This document shows, piece after piece, positions 26,301-37,676 of a stretch of 64,000 nucleotides of DNA; the first letter of the stretch is position 1, and each line of letters starts with the position of its first letter. The DNA is taken from positions 3,230,977 to 3,294,976 of the forward strand of contig NC_020167.2 in assembly GCF_000224145.3 (NCBI RefSeq), read 5' to 3'. The position numbers were made by a program, and so were the translations under genes. The notes below the pieces were generated by a model. The model was not told the origin of the DNA and searched no databases. It worked only from the letters and a program-made list of their open reading frames with translations. Source of the stretch: Ciona intestinalis. Its lineage: Eukaryota > Chordata > Ascidiacea > Phlebobranchia > Cionidae.

Positions 26301-29300
26301 TGAAGCTATGTAACTTACCTTATCTTGTTTGGCCGGAAAATGACAGTCGTTATAACATGGGTGTTCATACACCTCGTATCAAAGCTACCATGTGTGTAAC
26401 TTTGTTAGTGTTTTTTACCATCAAGTAGTAATTACTATTCGTCTGTGTTAGTTTCAAATCAAAGTCTGGTTGGTTTTTTATCATTTTTTTACCAAACTCA
26501 TACATGGCACCAATCAAAATATATTCCAGTTTGATGTAAGCTCCTCACCAGTTGTTGCAGCCAAGAAGTCCCGACATAGTGACCTACTTGATCCTAAGGT
26601 ATTGAAAATTTGAGCAGGTTTTATTCATGAATTTATTAATTAAAAATTTCGTCTAATGCATTAGTTAGTGTTAAGTAATTTCTACATCGAGTTCAGTGAG
26701 AGTTACTTATTTAGTATGGGTGAAGTCCTGCATCGTCGCACGGGTCCCTTTAATTAGTGCAGGTCCACTAGGTCCGCTAGGTCCGCTAGGTCCACTAGGT
26801 CCGCTAGGTCCACTAGGTTCGCTAGGTCCGCTAGGTCCACTAGGTCCACTAGTCCGCTAGGTCCACCGCTAGTCCACTAGTCCGCTAGTCCACTAGGTCC
26901 GCTAGGTCCACCGCTAGTCCACTAGGTCCGCTAGGTCCACTAGGTCCACTAGGTCCACTAGGTCCACTAGGTCCGCTAGGTCCACTAGGTCCGCTAGGTC
27001 CACTAGGTCCGCTAGGTCCACTAGGTCCGCTAGGTCCGCTAGGTCCACTAGGTCCACTAGGTCCACTAGGTCCACTAGGTCCACTAGGTCCGCTAGGTCC
27101 ACTAGGTCCGCTAGGTCCGCTAGGTCCGCTAGGTCCACTAGGTCCGCTAGGTCCACTAGGTCCACTAGGTCCACTAAGTCCACTAGGTCCACTAGGTCCG
27201 CTAGGTCCACTAGGTCCGCTAGGTCCACTAGGTCCACTAGGTCCGCTAGGTCCGCTAGGTCCACTAGGTCCGCTAGGTCCACTAGGTCCACTAGGTCCAC
27301 TAGGTCCGCTAGGTCCGCTAAGTCCACTAGGTCCGCTAGGTCCACTAGGTCCACTAGGTCCACTAGGTCCACTAGGTCCACTAGGTCCGCTAGGTCCGCT
27401 AGGTCCACTAGGTCCACTGCTGGGTCCACCTCTAGGTCCGCTAGGTCCACTAAGTGTTGTAATAATTGTTTTACATCTAGATGTATACATGACACGCCTC
27501 ATGTCCAAAAGATGTATTACATATTTAATATTCAAAACAAGTGTTGTTTTATCGTGTTTTCTGTATTTTTTTTATTTAAATGCCTATTTCTGCTTATTTA
27601 ACACACGTGCTTTTGGTTTTGTTTTGGTGATTTTGCGGGCGTTTGTATGTTTCTATTCTTTTTCTAGTGAAAGTTCTACACATGTTTTATGATTTATCGG
27701 AAATTAATACAATGTAGTATTATATGGCAGAGTAAGGTTGTGGTCGTAGGAATCTTCCGTTAAAACAATGACACGGAAGATCAAATATTTACTTATTTTT
27801 TATCCGACTTATTTTTTTATAATTATTATCAGAAGAAACATACACTAAAGGAAAACTAAGTCTACTACACAAGTTAACGAAAATAAAACGCGAACGAATA
27901 GCCACACATTACGAAGGTGCCACTTAAATATATGTTACATTTTTTTCATTTTCTTGTTTGGTGATCTTGTTCGANNNNNNNNNNNNNNNNNNNNNNNNNN
28001 NNNNNNNNNNNNNNNNNNNNNNNNNNNNNNNNNNNNNNNNNNNNNNNNNNNNNNNNNNNNNNNNNNNNNNNNNNNNNNNNNNNNNNNNNNNNNNNNNNNA
28101 ACATAATAAAGGACTTTACTATCGCGAGCAGGTCACTTTCGGGCGCATAGGGGGGTTGGGGTAATGGGTCAAATCTGGCCTAAATCCCAGGTTCTCATGG
28201 ATCTCACCCATACAGAAATGAATAGATTTATACAAACAAGTTTCTTCCAAACTTTAATATGATTGTATTCAGTGCTTTAATTGTATCAAAAATATCACTG
28301 TAAGTCAATTTTAGAAATTAAAATTTTTAACCTATATGATTCTTAGGTAGCTGCAATTAGATCTCTTAAAAAATTTTTTTTTCTTTGCTTTATCTTTTTT
28401 TCTTTTTTAGACCGTACCCCAAGCTCTGAAACAGAAGCCACATTTGAGAGGGAATGTTATGCATTAAGTGCAGGGTTCGCACTTGGTATGGTGACCCTTG
28501 GCAAGGGAAATGGAATGGCTGAGTTATCTGACTTGAGCATGTCAGATCGACTTTACCATTTGATGACTGGTCGACATAAAAGAAACAGAGTTACACGAGC
28601 GTGAGTTCATTTATGGCATAACAGAATACTCAAAGCAATTTTCCTACACACTGTGTTTGAAAATTTTTTAAAAAGAGTTTTAATTTTACTATTTTAGTAA
28701 TTAGTCTTGAGGATTCCAGGTTCAACACTCGGTGCTGCCGCCATGGAAATTGTGTACGAAGCATTACTATAACTGCTTCAATCTAGTGGCCACTATTGGG
28801 TTATCCAAATTCTCAGTCATAAAGATTTTATTACCCAGTTGTACCTAATGGGTTATCTAAATTATCAGCCATACATAAAGATAAAATATCTTTAAAAAAA
28901 AATCACCCAAAAAAAGACATATGTGTGGTGGGTTCAAGGCTCTTTACTGATATCACATTTAAGGTTGATTTGTTCTTTCATTTATAAAGTTGTAATTTAC
29001 ATCCACAGCTCACATGATGGAAGCCCCGGTCACAGCAATGCAACAAGTCAGATATTAGAAGGTGATCGAATAAACATGGAAGTCACGGGACCTGGTGCTA
29101 CCATGGCACTCGCTCTTATGTTTCTTAAAACCAACAATGAGTAAGTTGTATTGACTGTCGTTCGTGCATTACTAAACATTTTAATATATTTTTGTATAAA
29201 TTGTACAAATGAATTAATGTAACTTAATTAGTCTTGCATGGCAGGGCAACAACAGTCGTTATAACACCGGTGTTCTGTTTTACACACCTCGTGCTTGTTT

Positions 29301-32300
29301 AAGGGTTCCTACATCATTAACTTTCTTTGGTTTTTTTTATTTAGAGATGTTTTAATTTTTTCAATGTTTGGCTGACAATTTAGACAACCCATAAAAAAAC
29401 GACTGGGTTTAAGCAATTGCTTTATAATATAAGTCAATCTTGTTTTTAAATTTATTTAAAAAGCTTAGGTCGCACAACAAGTATATTGAACTTGTGTTTG
29501 TCCCTCAGAACTGTATCTGAGTGGTTTTTAGCTCCAGAAACCATCTCTTTATTAGAGACCATAAAACCTCACCATTTGTTACTGAGGACTTTAACGAGAT
29601 CATTAATTTTGTGGGACCAGATTGATCCTTCTAAAGAATGGGTAAATATTTGCTGAAAACACTAATAATTTGAAAATGAATTGTTTTTTGATGTTTTTAT
29701 ATTTACATGCATTATTTGACATAATTCGGTAATTGACCATAATACATAAATAAATGTAACTTACATTATCCTCGTGTGGCCAGAACCAACAGTCGTTATA
29801 ACACGGATGTTCTGCTTCATATGTTACTTTGTGGGTGATTATGTTTTTGGAATTTTTTAATTTGATTTTATGTGTGGCTGATAATTTTAACCCATTACTG
29901 ACCACTGGGTTAAAGCAATTGCTGCTAAGTGTCTTGCCCAAGGACACATACACCCACAATGGTAGCAGTGAAGAGCATGAACTAAACTAGGCATAGTGAC
30001 AAAACATTTAAATTTTGTTGTAGAAACCACTTTTCTGCTCAAAGATCCTTGTTTACAAACCTGTATTGTGATATACATTCTAATATTATATACACAATTT
30101 TTGGTTAAAATCTTAATTTGTTAAAAATATATTAGTTTTAAAATTGTTGTATAAAAATTCCAGGTTGATGGGCACATACCTCAAGTTATTTTAACTCATT
30201 TACATAACTCGGAAACTCAACAAAACAGCCACCAGGGTGAGACAGAGGTCGACGAACAAACAATACTTCAGTGTCACGCATCAATAATCACTGGTGCTTG
30301 TTTATCAATTGGATTGAGGTAGAAAAAATAAAAGTATTTTTTTATTTTTGAAAAACCATTTTGAGAAAAATATCTGAAAGTTTACAGGTTTATAAAAAGC
30401 TTTGAATTCATAACTGCTTGTTTTTCTCAAGTCTGCTTACAATTAAAAAGGATTTAAACCTGTGTGTGATTGTTTTTGTAAATGTATGCTTTTTTATATA
30501 ACTCGTTAATGCCACGGAAGACATGTATGTTAACAAAGGAAACAGCATCAAGCATTGGTGTATGATGCTGGCACGCTTTGGTAAATATTCCAGTTATTTT
30601 CAGGTTTGCTGGTTCTCAGGAAAAAGCTGCTTTCGATACGTTGATGCATTATGTTAATTTCTTTCTTTCCCTATGGAAGAGACCAGGTTCAACTATGCCC
30701 ACCCACCCACTTGAAGTAAGTTCTTTATTTTATGATTTACTGCAATTATCATTACAATTATCATATTCTTATTATTTACAATAGGTTTACTATGTAGTTC
30801 CATTCTATTATGTGTGTGAGGTCATGCAGCATGCCTGCTACTGGACATGAAGTTTATGCTAGTGTTTGCCTATTACCCAGGGTGCCACAACCTATTGGTG
30901 GCCACGGGGTTAGAACAATGTCTGTTATGTCCTAGCCAAACTACATACAGCTACCAGTATGGGGTACTAAAACCAGCATCCTTCAATTATAAGACAACCG
31001 CCAACTGAATCTCACTCACATTAAAATATTTGAAATGTAAAATTACAGCTACTAGATTTGTAGTTGCTACTTCTCTTAATGTTTTTCCTTTCTTATATAT
31101 GATTTTTATTTTTCAACAATATGATTTTTATTTCAGGTTATTGGTCGTCGATTATTTTTCACTTGTTTATCTTCTTGCCTCATTGCTTTGTGCATGGTGG
31201 TGGCTGGGAGTGGAAACTTAAAAGCTATGCAGGTTTGCCCATATTTTGCATGGATACTGTGTGTGGTTTTTTGAAAAACATTTTTTTCCAAATTTAATTC
31301 TTAGTTTTACTATAGTCATTTTCAGTATTAGTTTGCTTACATATACTAAAACACATTTCTTTGTACTTATCAGATCTGCAGATACCTGCACTACAGTGTT
31401 GAGGGTGAAGTTAACTATGGAACACAAATGGCAACCCACATGGCACTTGGATTTCTATTCTTGGGAAAATGCAGGTAAAAAATTAGAGCACTATTGTGTT
31501 TGTACTGCATGTTGTATTAATTATGTACTGCACAGATACACCTTGGGCACATCCAATAAAGCTATTGCTGCTTTACTTGTCGCAATATATCCAAGTTTTC
31601 CATCAAAAACCACCGACAACAGATACCATTTACAGGTAATGTTTTTAACCCGAATTAAACACATTTTGTAAGTTTTGCATTTTCTTAGGCCCTGAGACAC
31701 ATGTACGTGTTAGCTGCTGAAAAACGAATGCTGGTTCCAATTGATGTTGTCACACAGCGCCCTTGTTACGCAAGAATGACATTCAAATATTCTCACTGTG
31801 ACTTTGATACAGATGTGATAGCTCCATGCATGATACCAGAACTACATGTCATGAAATCTGTGGGTGGCTTTATCATCAGGCTATTTATTATAATGCGTAT
31901 TGAGTCATTTAAATTGAACAGCTGAATGAGTAGGATCATTTTGGTTGGGTATTTGACTATTTTTTAGTTTTAACATTGTAATTTATTGAGTAAGTGGAAT
32001 TGTTATTCAGTTTACACATAACAAATGTCATGCCAAATTTTAAAACCTATGAATGGAAAGGTATTTTGATATATGTACTAACTAAGCACTATTTTATACA
32101 CCAAGTAGCTTATGATTTTTGTTTTAAAGATACTGGTAAATGATAACCGGCATTTGCCTCTTGAAATCAATGCCCACAAACACCCAGAAAAATTGAAGCA
32201 AATTTTAGAAGATGGGCTGTTCGTGCAGCTTGCACCAGGCTGCCTTCCTTACATACAAGATCCAAAGGTAATATATATTTTTTCTAATTGACTTTTAAGT

Positions 32301-33671
32301 AACATACATGGTAACTTGTAAGCTGGAGCGAGGTGTATGAACACTAGTTACATTCATTCATTTATTAATGTTAAAACTTTCAATTTCATGAACTGTGTTA
32401 AAAAAACTTTTAATTTGATTGAACTGCCTAAAATCACTTTTTCATTTAATTTAGGGAGATTGCAGTTTCTATTCATCAACCAATCTACTTGAGAAACCGT
32501 TATCAAACACCCTTCCCAACCTACTGTACCAGATCTGTTGTGTGCCAGGTACATTGCTGGTTGAATTACTTCCTATGAACTAAAGATAATGTCTGACCAT
32601 TTCTAGAACAAACCATGTTTCCTTTTAGAAAACAAAGAAAAAACGTCGAGAATATTGTCGTTGCTTCGTGAGCATAGGAATCAAGATAAAACGTTTTTCA
32701 TTTATTTGTCTCTATTACAGGTTGGTACATAAAAACCTAAAAATTGTGCTAATATATAGAGTAAAATGTGTTCTATATGTATATATGTTTAATGTCTGTC
32801 AATCTTTTAATATATTTGTACTTGTTCAATTAAAAGTAAAATTTACTTTGTAATACTGCGGCGCATATTAATATTTTCTTATTATATAGTAAAATGTGTT
32901 CTATATGTTTTAATATGTCTATCAATCTTGTTATTATAGTTGTATTTGATCAACTAAAAGTAAAAATGTCTTTGAATACTGTGGCACAGATTATTATTTT
33001 GCTAGAAACTGAGATGAAACATTAAAATTTATTTACAAAACTTTATGTGTACATTCACCATACATTGTAGTTTGTAACACAACACTGTGCGTTTTGGATA
33101 GATCTGCTGTCACCTGGAAGGAAGTGAATCAATTGAACCGCTATCAACATGGCAACTACGTCTTGCAATGGATTTTATCAAATCCAGGCGCTCGTCAACC
33201 TTAAACACTACTATTGACACAATATCATCTAAAGTGGAAAATATCTTTACCAATTTTCTTTCGGGTATGTTTTGATTCATTCTACATCCCTAGGGATTAA
33301 CTAGCTATTTCATTTTATTTTGTATTTTCTAAAGTTTTTTTTTTAATGCAGAAAAACGTTCACTCATTGAAACAATATTACTTCAAAAGCGATCACATGG
33401 CCGGTACCCAACTCGATCACAAGTTACATTTGACCAATCACATATCAGCGCTTGCACGCATGCTGAACTCCATGCATTAGCCTCTTATCTTATTTACAAT
33501 TCCATTAATTGTCCCCTAGTTGGAACATCTACTATTTCATCCCCTATGAAGCGAAAGCACAAGAAGAACAATGATTTAACTAATGAACTTGTAAAACTGA
33601 AGCAGTTTGGGGACTATTCAGTTTCTGTTAATTCCGCTGTACAGTTGTTCTATTCTACCACAACCCAGTGA
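20361..33671 (+). CDS. ANAPC1: Anaphase-promoting complex subunit 1 (APC1); central exons missing at assembly gap
   Basis: APC1 is the largest scaffold of the APC/C ubiquitin ligase, which drives anaphase and mitotic exit. N-terminal part, 14 exons, 704 residues: 20361-20436, 20644-20735, 21022-21153, 21650-21820, 21944-22124, 22323-22492, 22665-22894, 23334-23506, 24126-24301, 24620-24685, 24933-25085, 25367-25574, 25990-26204, 26530-26598. C-terminal part, 14 exons, 665 residues: 28411-28600, 29009-29140, 29509-29641, 30164-30318, 30604-30715, 31137-31232, 31374-31474, 31536-31635, 31689-31859, 32130-32267, 32455-32548, 32629-32720, 33102-33264, 33352-33671. Landmarks are [21 protein letters not shown]-like MLSPVPELD, and PC repeats such as [11 protein letters not shown] and [13 protein letters not shown]. 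The first part ends in phase 0 and the second begins in phase 1, so exons are missing between them. A start at 20370 (MIVALEP), just after an AG acceptor-like site, is an alternative. Confidence 0.95.
20911..20964. repeat. 24-bp inverted repeat with 6-base loop in ANAPC1 intron 2
   Basis: The arms 20911-20934 and 20941-20964 are complementary at 23 of 24 positions, separated by ACAAAA. Transcribed, this gives a tight hairpin of AU-rich stem. No conserved precursor identity is claimed; it may be a solo MITE remnant. Confidence 0.75.
26761..27452. repeat. 9-bp minisatellite (CTAGGTCCA/G), about 77 units
   Basis: The array is made almost wholly of the 9-mer CTAGGTCCN, where N alternates irregularly between A and G, with a few other variants near the left end (26847-26925) and at 27176, 27327 and 27420. 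It lies in the ANAPC1 interval where exons are missing, 520 bp before the 125-N gap. On the minus strand it reads as an endless Gly-Pro-Ser frame because the variable base is silent there. That frame is a by-product of the repeat, not a collagen gene. Confidence 0.97.
27975..28099. other. Assembly gap, 125 N, within ANAPC1
   Basis: This is a placeholder-sized gap equal to the one at 7377. The ANAPC1 exons coding roughly 600 central residues are absent from the flanks. The true missing sequence is therefore probably several kilobases, or it was lost when the neighbouring minisatellite collapsed. Confidence 0.95.
28700..28915 (+). mobile_element. SINE-like fragment in ANAPC1
   Basis: It carries a tRNA B-box-like stretch (CCAGGTTCAACACTCGG) followed by the recurrent body motif GGGTTATCCAAATTCTCAG...CCATA, with part of the body repeated (ACCTAATGGGTTATCTAAAT). 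A-rich sequence follows. It matches other copies in this window in the same order of parts. Confidence 0.5.
29753..30000 (-). mobile_element. SINE-like element in ANAPC1 intron, reverse orientation
   Basis: This is the most complete body in the window. Read on +, it has GTAACTTACATTATC, a GTCGTTATAACAC motif, TGTGTGGCTGATAATTTT, CTGGGTTAAAGCAATTGC, then CTTGCCCAAGGACACATAC and a decayed tRNA-like head at the right. The same string of motifs recurs at 52559-52775 (opposite orientation) and 52845-53035. Confidence 0.5.
30810..31015 (-). mobile_element. SINE-like fragment in ANAPC1 intron, reverse orientation
   Basis: It contains a diverged body (CCTATTGGTGGCCACGGGGT, TAGAACAATGTCTGTTATGTC) and a head-like stretch at the right end (AGTATGGGGTACTAAAACC), in the same order as other reverse copies. 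The call rests on similarity within the window only. Confidence 0.35.
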
Positions 33672-33731
33672 ATTTGTGAGAGATAGTTTGAATATTTTTG
33701 CTCCTGGCAATCATATTTTTGTACTTTGCAT

Positions 33732-33737
33732 AATAAA
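33732..33737 (+). terminator. ANAPC1 polyadenylation signal AATAAA
   Basis: A canonical AATAAA lies 61 bases after the ANAPC1 stop, followed by T-rich sequence. It is the only canonical signal close downstream. Confidence 0.7.
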
Positions 33738-34666
33738 GTTCATATTGCATTAGTTTGCTTTGTTTTATTTTGATTTATGTAAGCTTTCAAAAAGCTTCCA
33801 GAGTGCAGTTCCAGCAGCGTTTTTGAGATGTTATTTAAAGCATATTTATTCTGACCTAATGTTATAATACAGATAATCAGTATTTTAAGCTGTTGTTTTA
33901 AAGCCTTTTTATCTAGACTTAACATTATAATACAGATATCCGGTATAAACATTTAATCTAACAGATTAAACCTCTGCTTCACATCTGGTAGGAGATTTAT
34001 TTCACAGTTGCTGTTTCTACCCAAACCACCTCCCTTACTCCTACCTCTGGTTCTACAATAAACAATTTGACGTACATAGTTAGTCAAGTTTAAAACACAG
34101 AATATGTAAATGTAACTATTAACTAGCAACTTCGACACAAGTTAAAACAATGACGGAATATGGATAATAATTACATTAAATACAAATGCGTACAATAGAA
34201 TATATCCGACCCCCACTGAAGAAAATTATCACCAGCTTACCACAGAAAGCCACATTATTTTCTCTGAATATTTATGCACACTGTATGAAGAATCATATAA
34301 TTTGGACATTGGATTTTACAAAACACAAACAGAGTTCACATATAAATATAAAAGAACCTTACTGGACTATAGACTATGAAACAATGGCCACAATAAGTAT
34401 AGAAAATTTCAAAAGGAAACAATAGCAGTACAATATTAAAGGACAACACATGGGCTATTGCAAGTACAACACAATGGACATATGTCATTCTCTATATTGA
34501 TTTTTATACTCCCGCAAGAACCTTTTTGGTCTTGGACTCTTGGCATTGATAAAGATTATGACACAAATTCTAAAATGATTTTCAGTGTAACTGGCCAGAG
34601 GAAGCAATAATTTTTATACTACATTCCCCGGAAGAGAATTTCACTTATCCCATACATTACAAAAAT
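33738..34666. other. Tail-to-tail region between ANAPC1 and AGFG1
   Basis: AT-rich sequence without a recognised gene. It should hold the AGFG1 3' UTR (minus strand). The nearest canonical minus-strand AATAAA is at 33996-34001, about 660 bases past that stop, and its use is uncertain. Confidence 0.4.
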
Positions 34667-36235
34667 TTAAAAGAATGGATTTGTTGGGGCTGCATTAACC
34701 TGTTGTGGGGGCAGGTTCATAAATGGGTTGGTTGCGGTTTGTGGCTGCGTGGGTGCGTGTTGATGTTGCTGTGCCATGAATGGATTGGCTCCAGTTGCAG
34801 ATGGAGCAGCAGATGCAGGAGTTTGCATGAAAAAGGGATTTGATGAAGCTGGGGTCTGGGTTGGAAAAGTCATTTGACTGTTGGTTGCAGCGAATGTGTT
34901 TTGTTGAGCAGTTCCACCAAATCCTTGCATTGAAGAGAACTGTTGGGCCCCAAAGTTGTTTGTTGGTTGTGTTGCACCATATGTGCTTGCCGCTTGCATG
35001 TAGCTTGCCCCTGGTGCTGTTCCAAATGTGCCGTTGTAGGTGTTCTGCTGTTGAGCAGGAAATCCTGGATTTGGTTGCTGTACACTTCCATATGCAGGTG
35101 TACTCTGACTTGTGCCAAAGTGTGTGTATGATTGAGTAGCATTGCTGAATGGTACAGGTTGTTTGTTGTTCATATATGACTGTGTATTGGACATTGGGCT
35201 ACTGCCAAATAATGAAGCTTGTGTTGAAGCTGTGGACTGCGCACCAAACACTGATCCCAGAGGAGCTGCATTTGCTTGTGACCCAAACACAGAACCTGAA
35301 GCTGTTGATTGTTGTCCAAACACAGATGCGCTTTGCGACTGCATCCACATATTGCCTGCGTCTGGTTTTGCAACTGGTGCTGGGTCTGCATTATCCATAC
35401 TAAAGAGATCACCCAGGTCTGCATATTTATCTACAGATTTTGTAACCTGTGGGGCTGAAGTTGTTGAAGCTGCCGTCATGACACTGTTGAAGTTGGTTCC
35501 AAAACCAGGTTGACTTGCAGGGGCAGCGGTTGTCTGACCAGATGTAAAGTCTCCAAATGCATCAAATGAGTTGTTTGAAGGGGTGAATGCATTACTGAAA
35601 TCTGCGAATCCTGAAGTTGGTGGTTGTGTGGTAGAACTTGCGGTGGAACCACCACTGAAATCTCCAAATATCGAATCAATGGTCTGCTGCTGCTTTGGGG
35701 ATTGAGGCTTTGGTTTTTCAGGCTGCTTTTTTTCTACTTTGATATTAGCGTGGTTGGGTCCAAGTAATGTAGTAAGAGGTTTTATTTCATTGGCTTTGGC
35801 AGCATTTGCTGCTTCCATGAAACTTTCAGTTGGTTTAGCAGCTTGTTCAGGTGAGACATACCACTTCTTTTGCTCATATTTTTGCTCCATAAAGAATTTA
35901 AGCTTCGTGTGATCGTTGCGCGATTCAGGTTTTGCTTTTGAACGTTCGTCATAACGCCCAAGATATATATTTTTGCAATATTCGTTACCCCTTGTTTGAA
36001 TAAAGGCTATTTCAGTGGGAGTAAACGTAGCCATAGATATCGATTTTACCCGGTGGGGCGGATTCAGACCCCTTAATATTCCCCCGCATGTTGTACAAAC
36101 CATGGAACCAATAGTAACGTCCACATACGTGGGTCCCCTTTGGTCGCATTCAAAACACTTTTTGTTACATTGTATCTGCTGGATGCCCTTCAGCACTTCC
36201 AGGTGCTTTTCTTCCTGCTTCCGTCTTGAAGACAT
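34667..36235 (-). CDS. AGFG1: AGFG1-type ArfGAP with NPF repeats, coding region in one exon
   Basis: AGFG1 (Hrb) is an ArfGAP-fold adaptor that links cargo such as VAMP7 to clathrin and binds EH-domain proteins through NPF motifs. The gene encodes 522 residues in one open exon. The N-terminal ArfGAP zinc finger is C27-x2-C30-x16-C47-x2-C50, with the arginine-finger position R55 (CGGILRGLNPPHRVKSISM). The domain continues through GNEYCKNIYLGRYDE to the KKWYVSPEQA boundary, closely following human AGFG1. The remainder is low-complexity Gln/Ser/Thr/Phe-Gly sequence with four NPF motifs, the last at the extreme C-terminus (TNPFF). On the minus strand a TTTTCAG acceptor lies 6 bases before the ATG, which suggests an intron in the 5' UTR or a spliced-leader trans-splice site. 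The lack of coding introns contrasts with most neighbours. Confidence 0.95.
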   Translation of the reverse strand: MSSRRKQEEKHLEVLKGIQQIQCNKKCFECDQRGPTYVDVTIGSMVCTTCGGILRGLNPPHRVKSISMATFTPTEIAFIQTRGNEYCKNIYLGRYDERSKAKPESRNDHTKLKFFMEQKYEQKKWYVSPEQAAKPTESFMEAANAAKANEIKPLTTLLGPNHANIKVEKKQPEKPKPQSPKQQQTIDSIFGDFSGGSTASSTTQPPTSGFADFSNAFTPSNNSFDAFGDFTSGQTTAAPASQPGFGTNFNSVMTAASTTSAPQVTKSVDKYADLGDLFSMDNADPAPVAKPDAGNMWMQSQSASVFGQQSTASGSVFGSQANAAPLGSVFGAQSTASTQASLFGSSPMSNTQSYMNNKQPVPFSNATQSYTHFGTSQSTPAYGSVQQPNPGFPAQQQNTYNGTFGTAPGASYMQAASTYGATQPTNNFGAQQFSSMQGFGGTAQQNTFAATNSQMTFPTQTPASSNPFFMQTPASAAPSATGANPFMAQQHQHAPTQPQTATNPFMNLPPQQVNAAPTNPFF

Positions 36236-37676
36236 GGCAACCTGAAAACACGAACGAACTAACAGAATCGTCAGCAGAACCTATGCTACATTACAAACGA
36301 AAATATACGGTGATTACCACAATATTTCACGTTATAATTCTAAAACACCAACATTATCGACTATAATAAACAGTACCAATATGATAAATTTAGAATCTCT
36401 TGCGGCTAACTTTACGGCGTATTTCCAACATATATTCCACTTTTTTAACAGATAAACGTTTTTAAAAGCAACAAACTTGAAATTTTGGAGGTATTGAAAA
36501 CGCCTACACTTGGTGGTCCCACATAAATATTTTACAAATATATTTTTTATTTTAGTAGATAAAGCTTCAAGAGCTTTACACACATAGGTTTAAACTTTTG
36601 TTCAAATTTTGTAACCGTAATTTTAAATTCTAACTCAGTTTTTACGTGTTAATTTTTATTTGTGAAAATGGCGCGTTTTTCTATACTTGTACTGAAATAT
36701 ACTTTGGAATAGAAATGGATGACCTCACGGTCTATATCTGTGAATAATACAAAATACAGATACCCAAGGAGTTGTCCGGTTATAAACAAAGCGCTAAGCC
36801 CTTGAGGCAGATTTCATAACGCTCCGGATTTATACTGATATCTGTAAAAATTTTGCCTATAATACCACGAAAAGCGTACAATTTAAAAGTTTTCTTGTAT
36901 AAATCAACACACCGCCCACTTTATCTCATAAGTATTAGCGAGCTGCTGTATGTTTGCAAAGAGAGAATTGAATCGTCGTTTTAGTTTACTTACTTCATTA
37001 TCGAATATTGAAAAGGTAAACAAACTGTTACGTTGCGTTAAAGCGAAACAAGATTATTGAAAAACGCAACTCGCGTGCAAGACGACACAAATACAGTCAT
37101 AAAAGTAGTGCGAGTTACGGCTACAGTCTGTAATTGGATATCCTATGTGCCGCCCAAAGTGCCGTTTTAATCAGACGTATGGACCACTTTCTCTTAACGC
37201 AGAACTAGATTGATTTGGTTCCCAAATCCACATGCGTTTACGTTATATTTGCTATTCATTACATAATATGTGTTAGTTTGAGTGATTTGTTTAGGAAAGA
37301 GCATCAGAAAGAATGAGAGAAACAGAAACGTTTTCTGTAATAGTAGGAAAGCAATACAAAGAATCAAACAATGATCAATAAAAAGAGCAATCGAATTATA
37401 AAAATATGTTTCAAATTTCAATGTATTGTGTATATGTATATATTACACATGTTTTCCAAGATTCCTTAAAATGTCTTGATTGCCATTAATCCTAAAATAA
37501 CCTTAAATTCCCAAAAAGCTATTTAATTTTTCGTCTCATTAATATAAATCTGACAGCATGTCTAAAAATTCATTTTAATCACAGCAAACTACACACATTT
37601 TAAAGAATACCACCACTGTTTTACTTAGATCTAATTGAAGTGTTGGCAAATGGCAATGAGTTAAGTTATCAAAAGC
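36236..37676. other. Divergent promoter region between AGFG1 and NDST
   Basis: AGFG1 (minus) and NDST (plus) point away from each other across 1.44 kb, which should contain both promoters and any 5' UTR introns. On the plus strand a tiny upstream frame, ATGGCAATGAGTTAA (37650-37664), ends 12 bases before the NDST ATG. No recognisable core promoter motif was found. Confidence 0.45.

Noticed and set aside
26885-27535. Long minus-strand frame of Gly-Pro-Ser repeats, like a collagen, and a second Asp-Leu-Val/Ala frame in another register
   Set aside because: Both are by-products of the 9-bp minisatellite, which can have no stop in these registers. The variable base is silent in one of them, there is no start context or splice support, and the array lies in an interval of ANAPC1 on the other strand.
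19589-33671. POLR1H and ANAPC1 as one Ciona operon
   Set aside because: They share a strand but are 415 bp apart, whereas Ciona operons typically have almost no intercistronic sequence. The acceptor-like site near 20367 could serve ordinary trans-splicing instead.
34840-35513. Several open frames on both strands inside the AGFG1 exon
   Set aside because: They are shadows of the long AGFG1 frame in low-complexity sequence. Only the minus-strand 522-residue frame has a domain.
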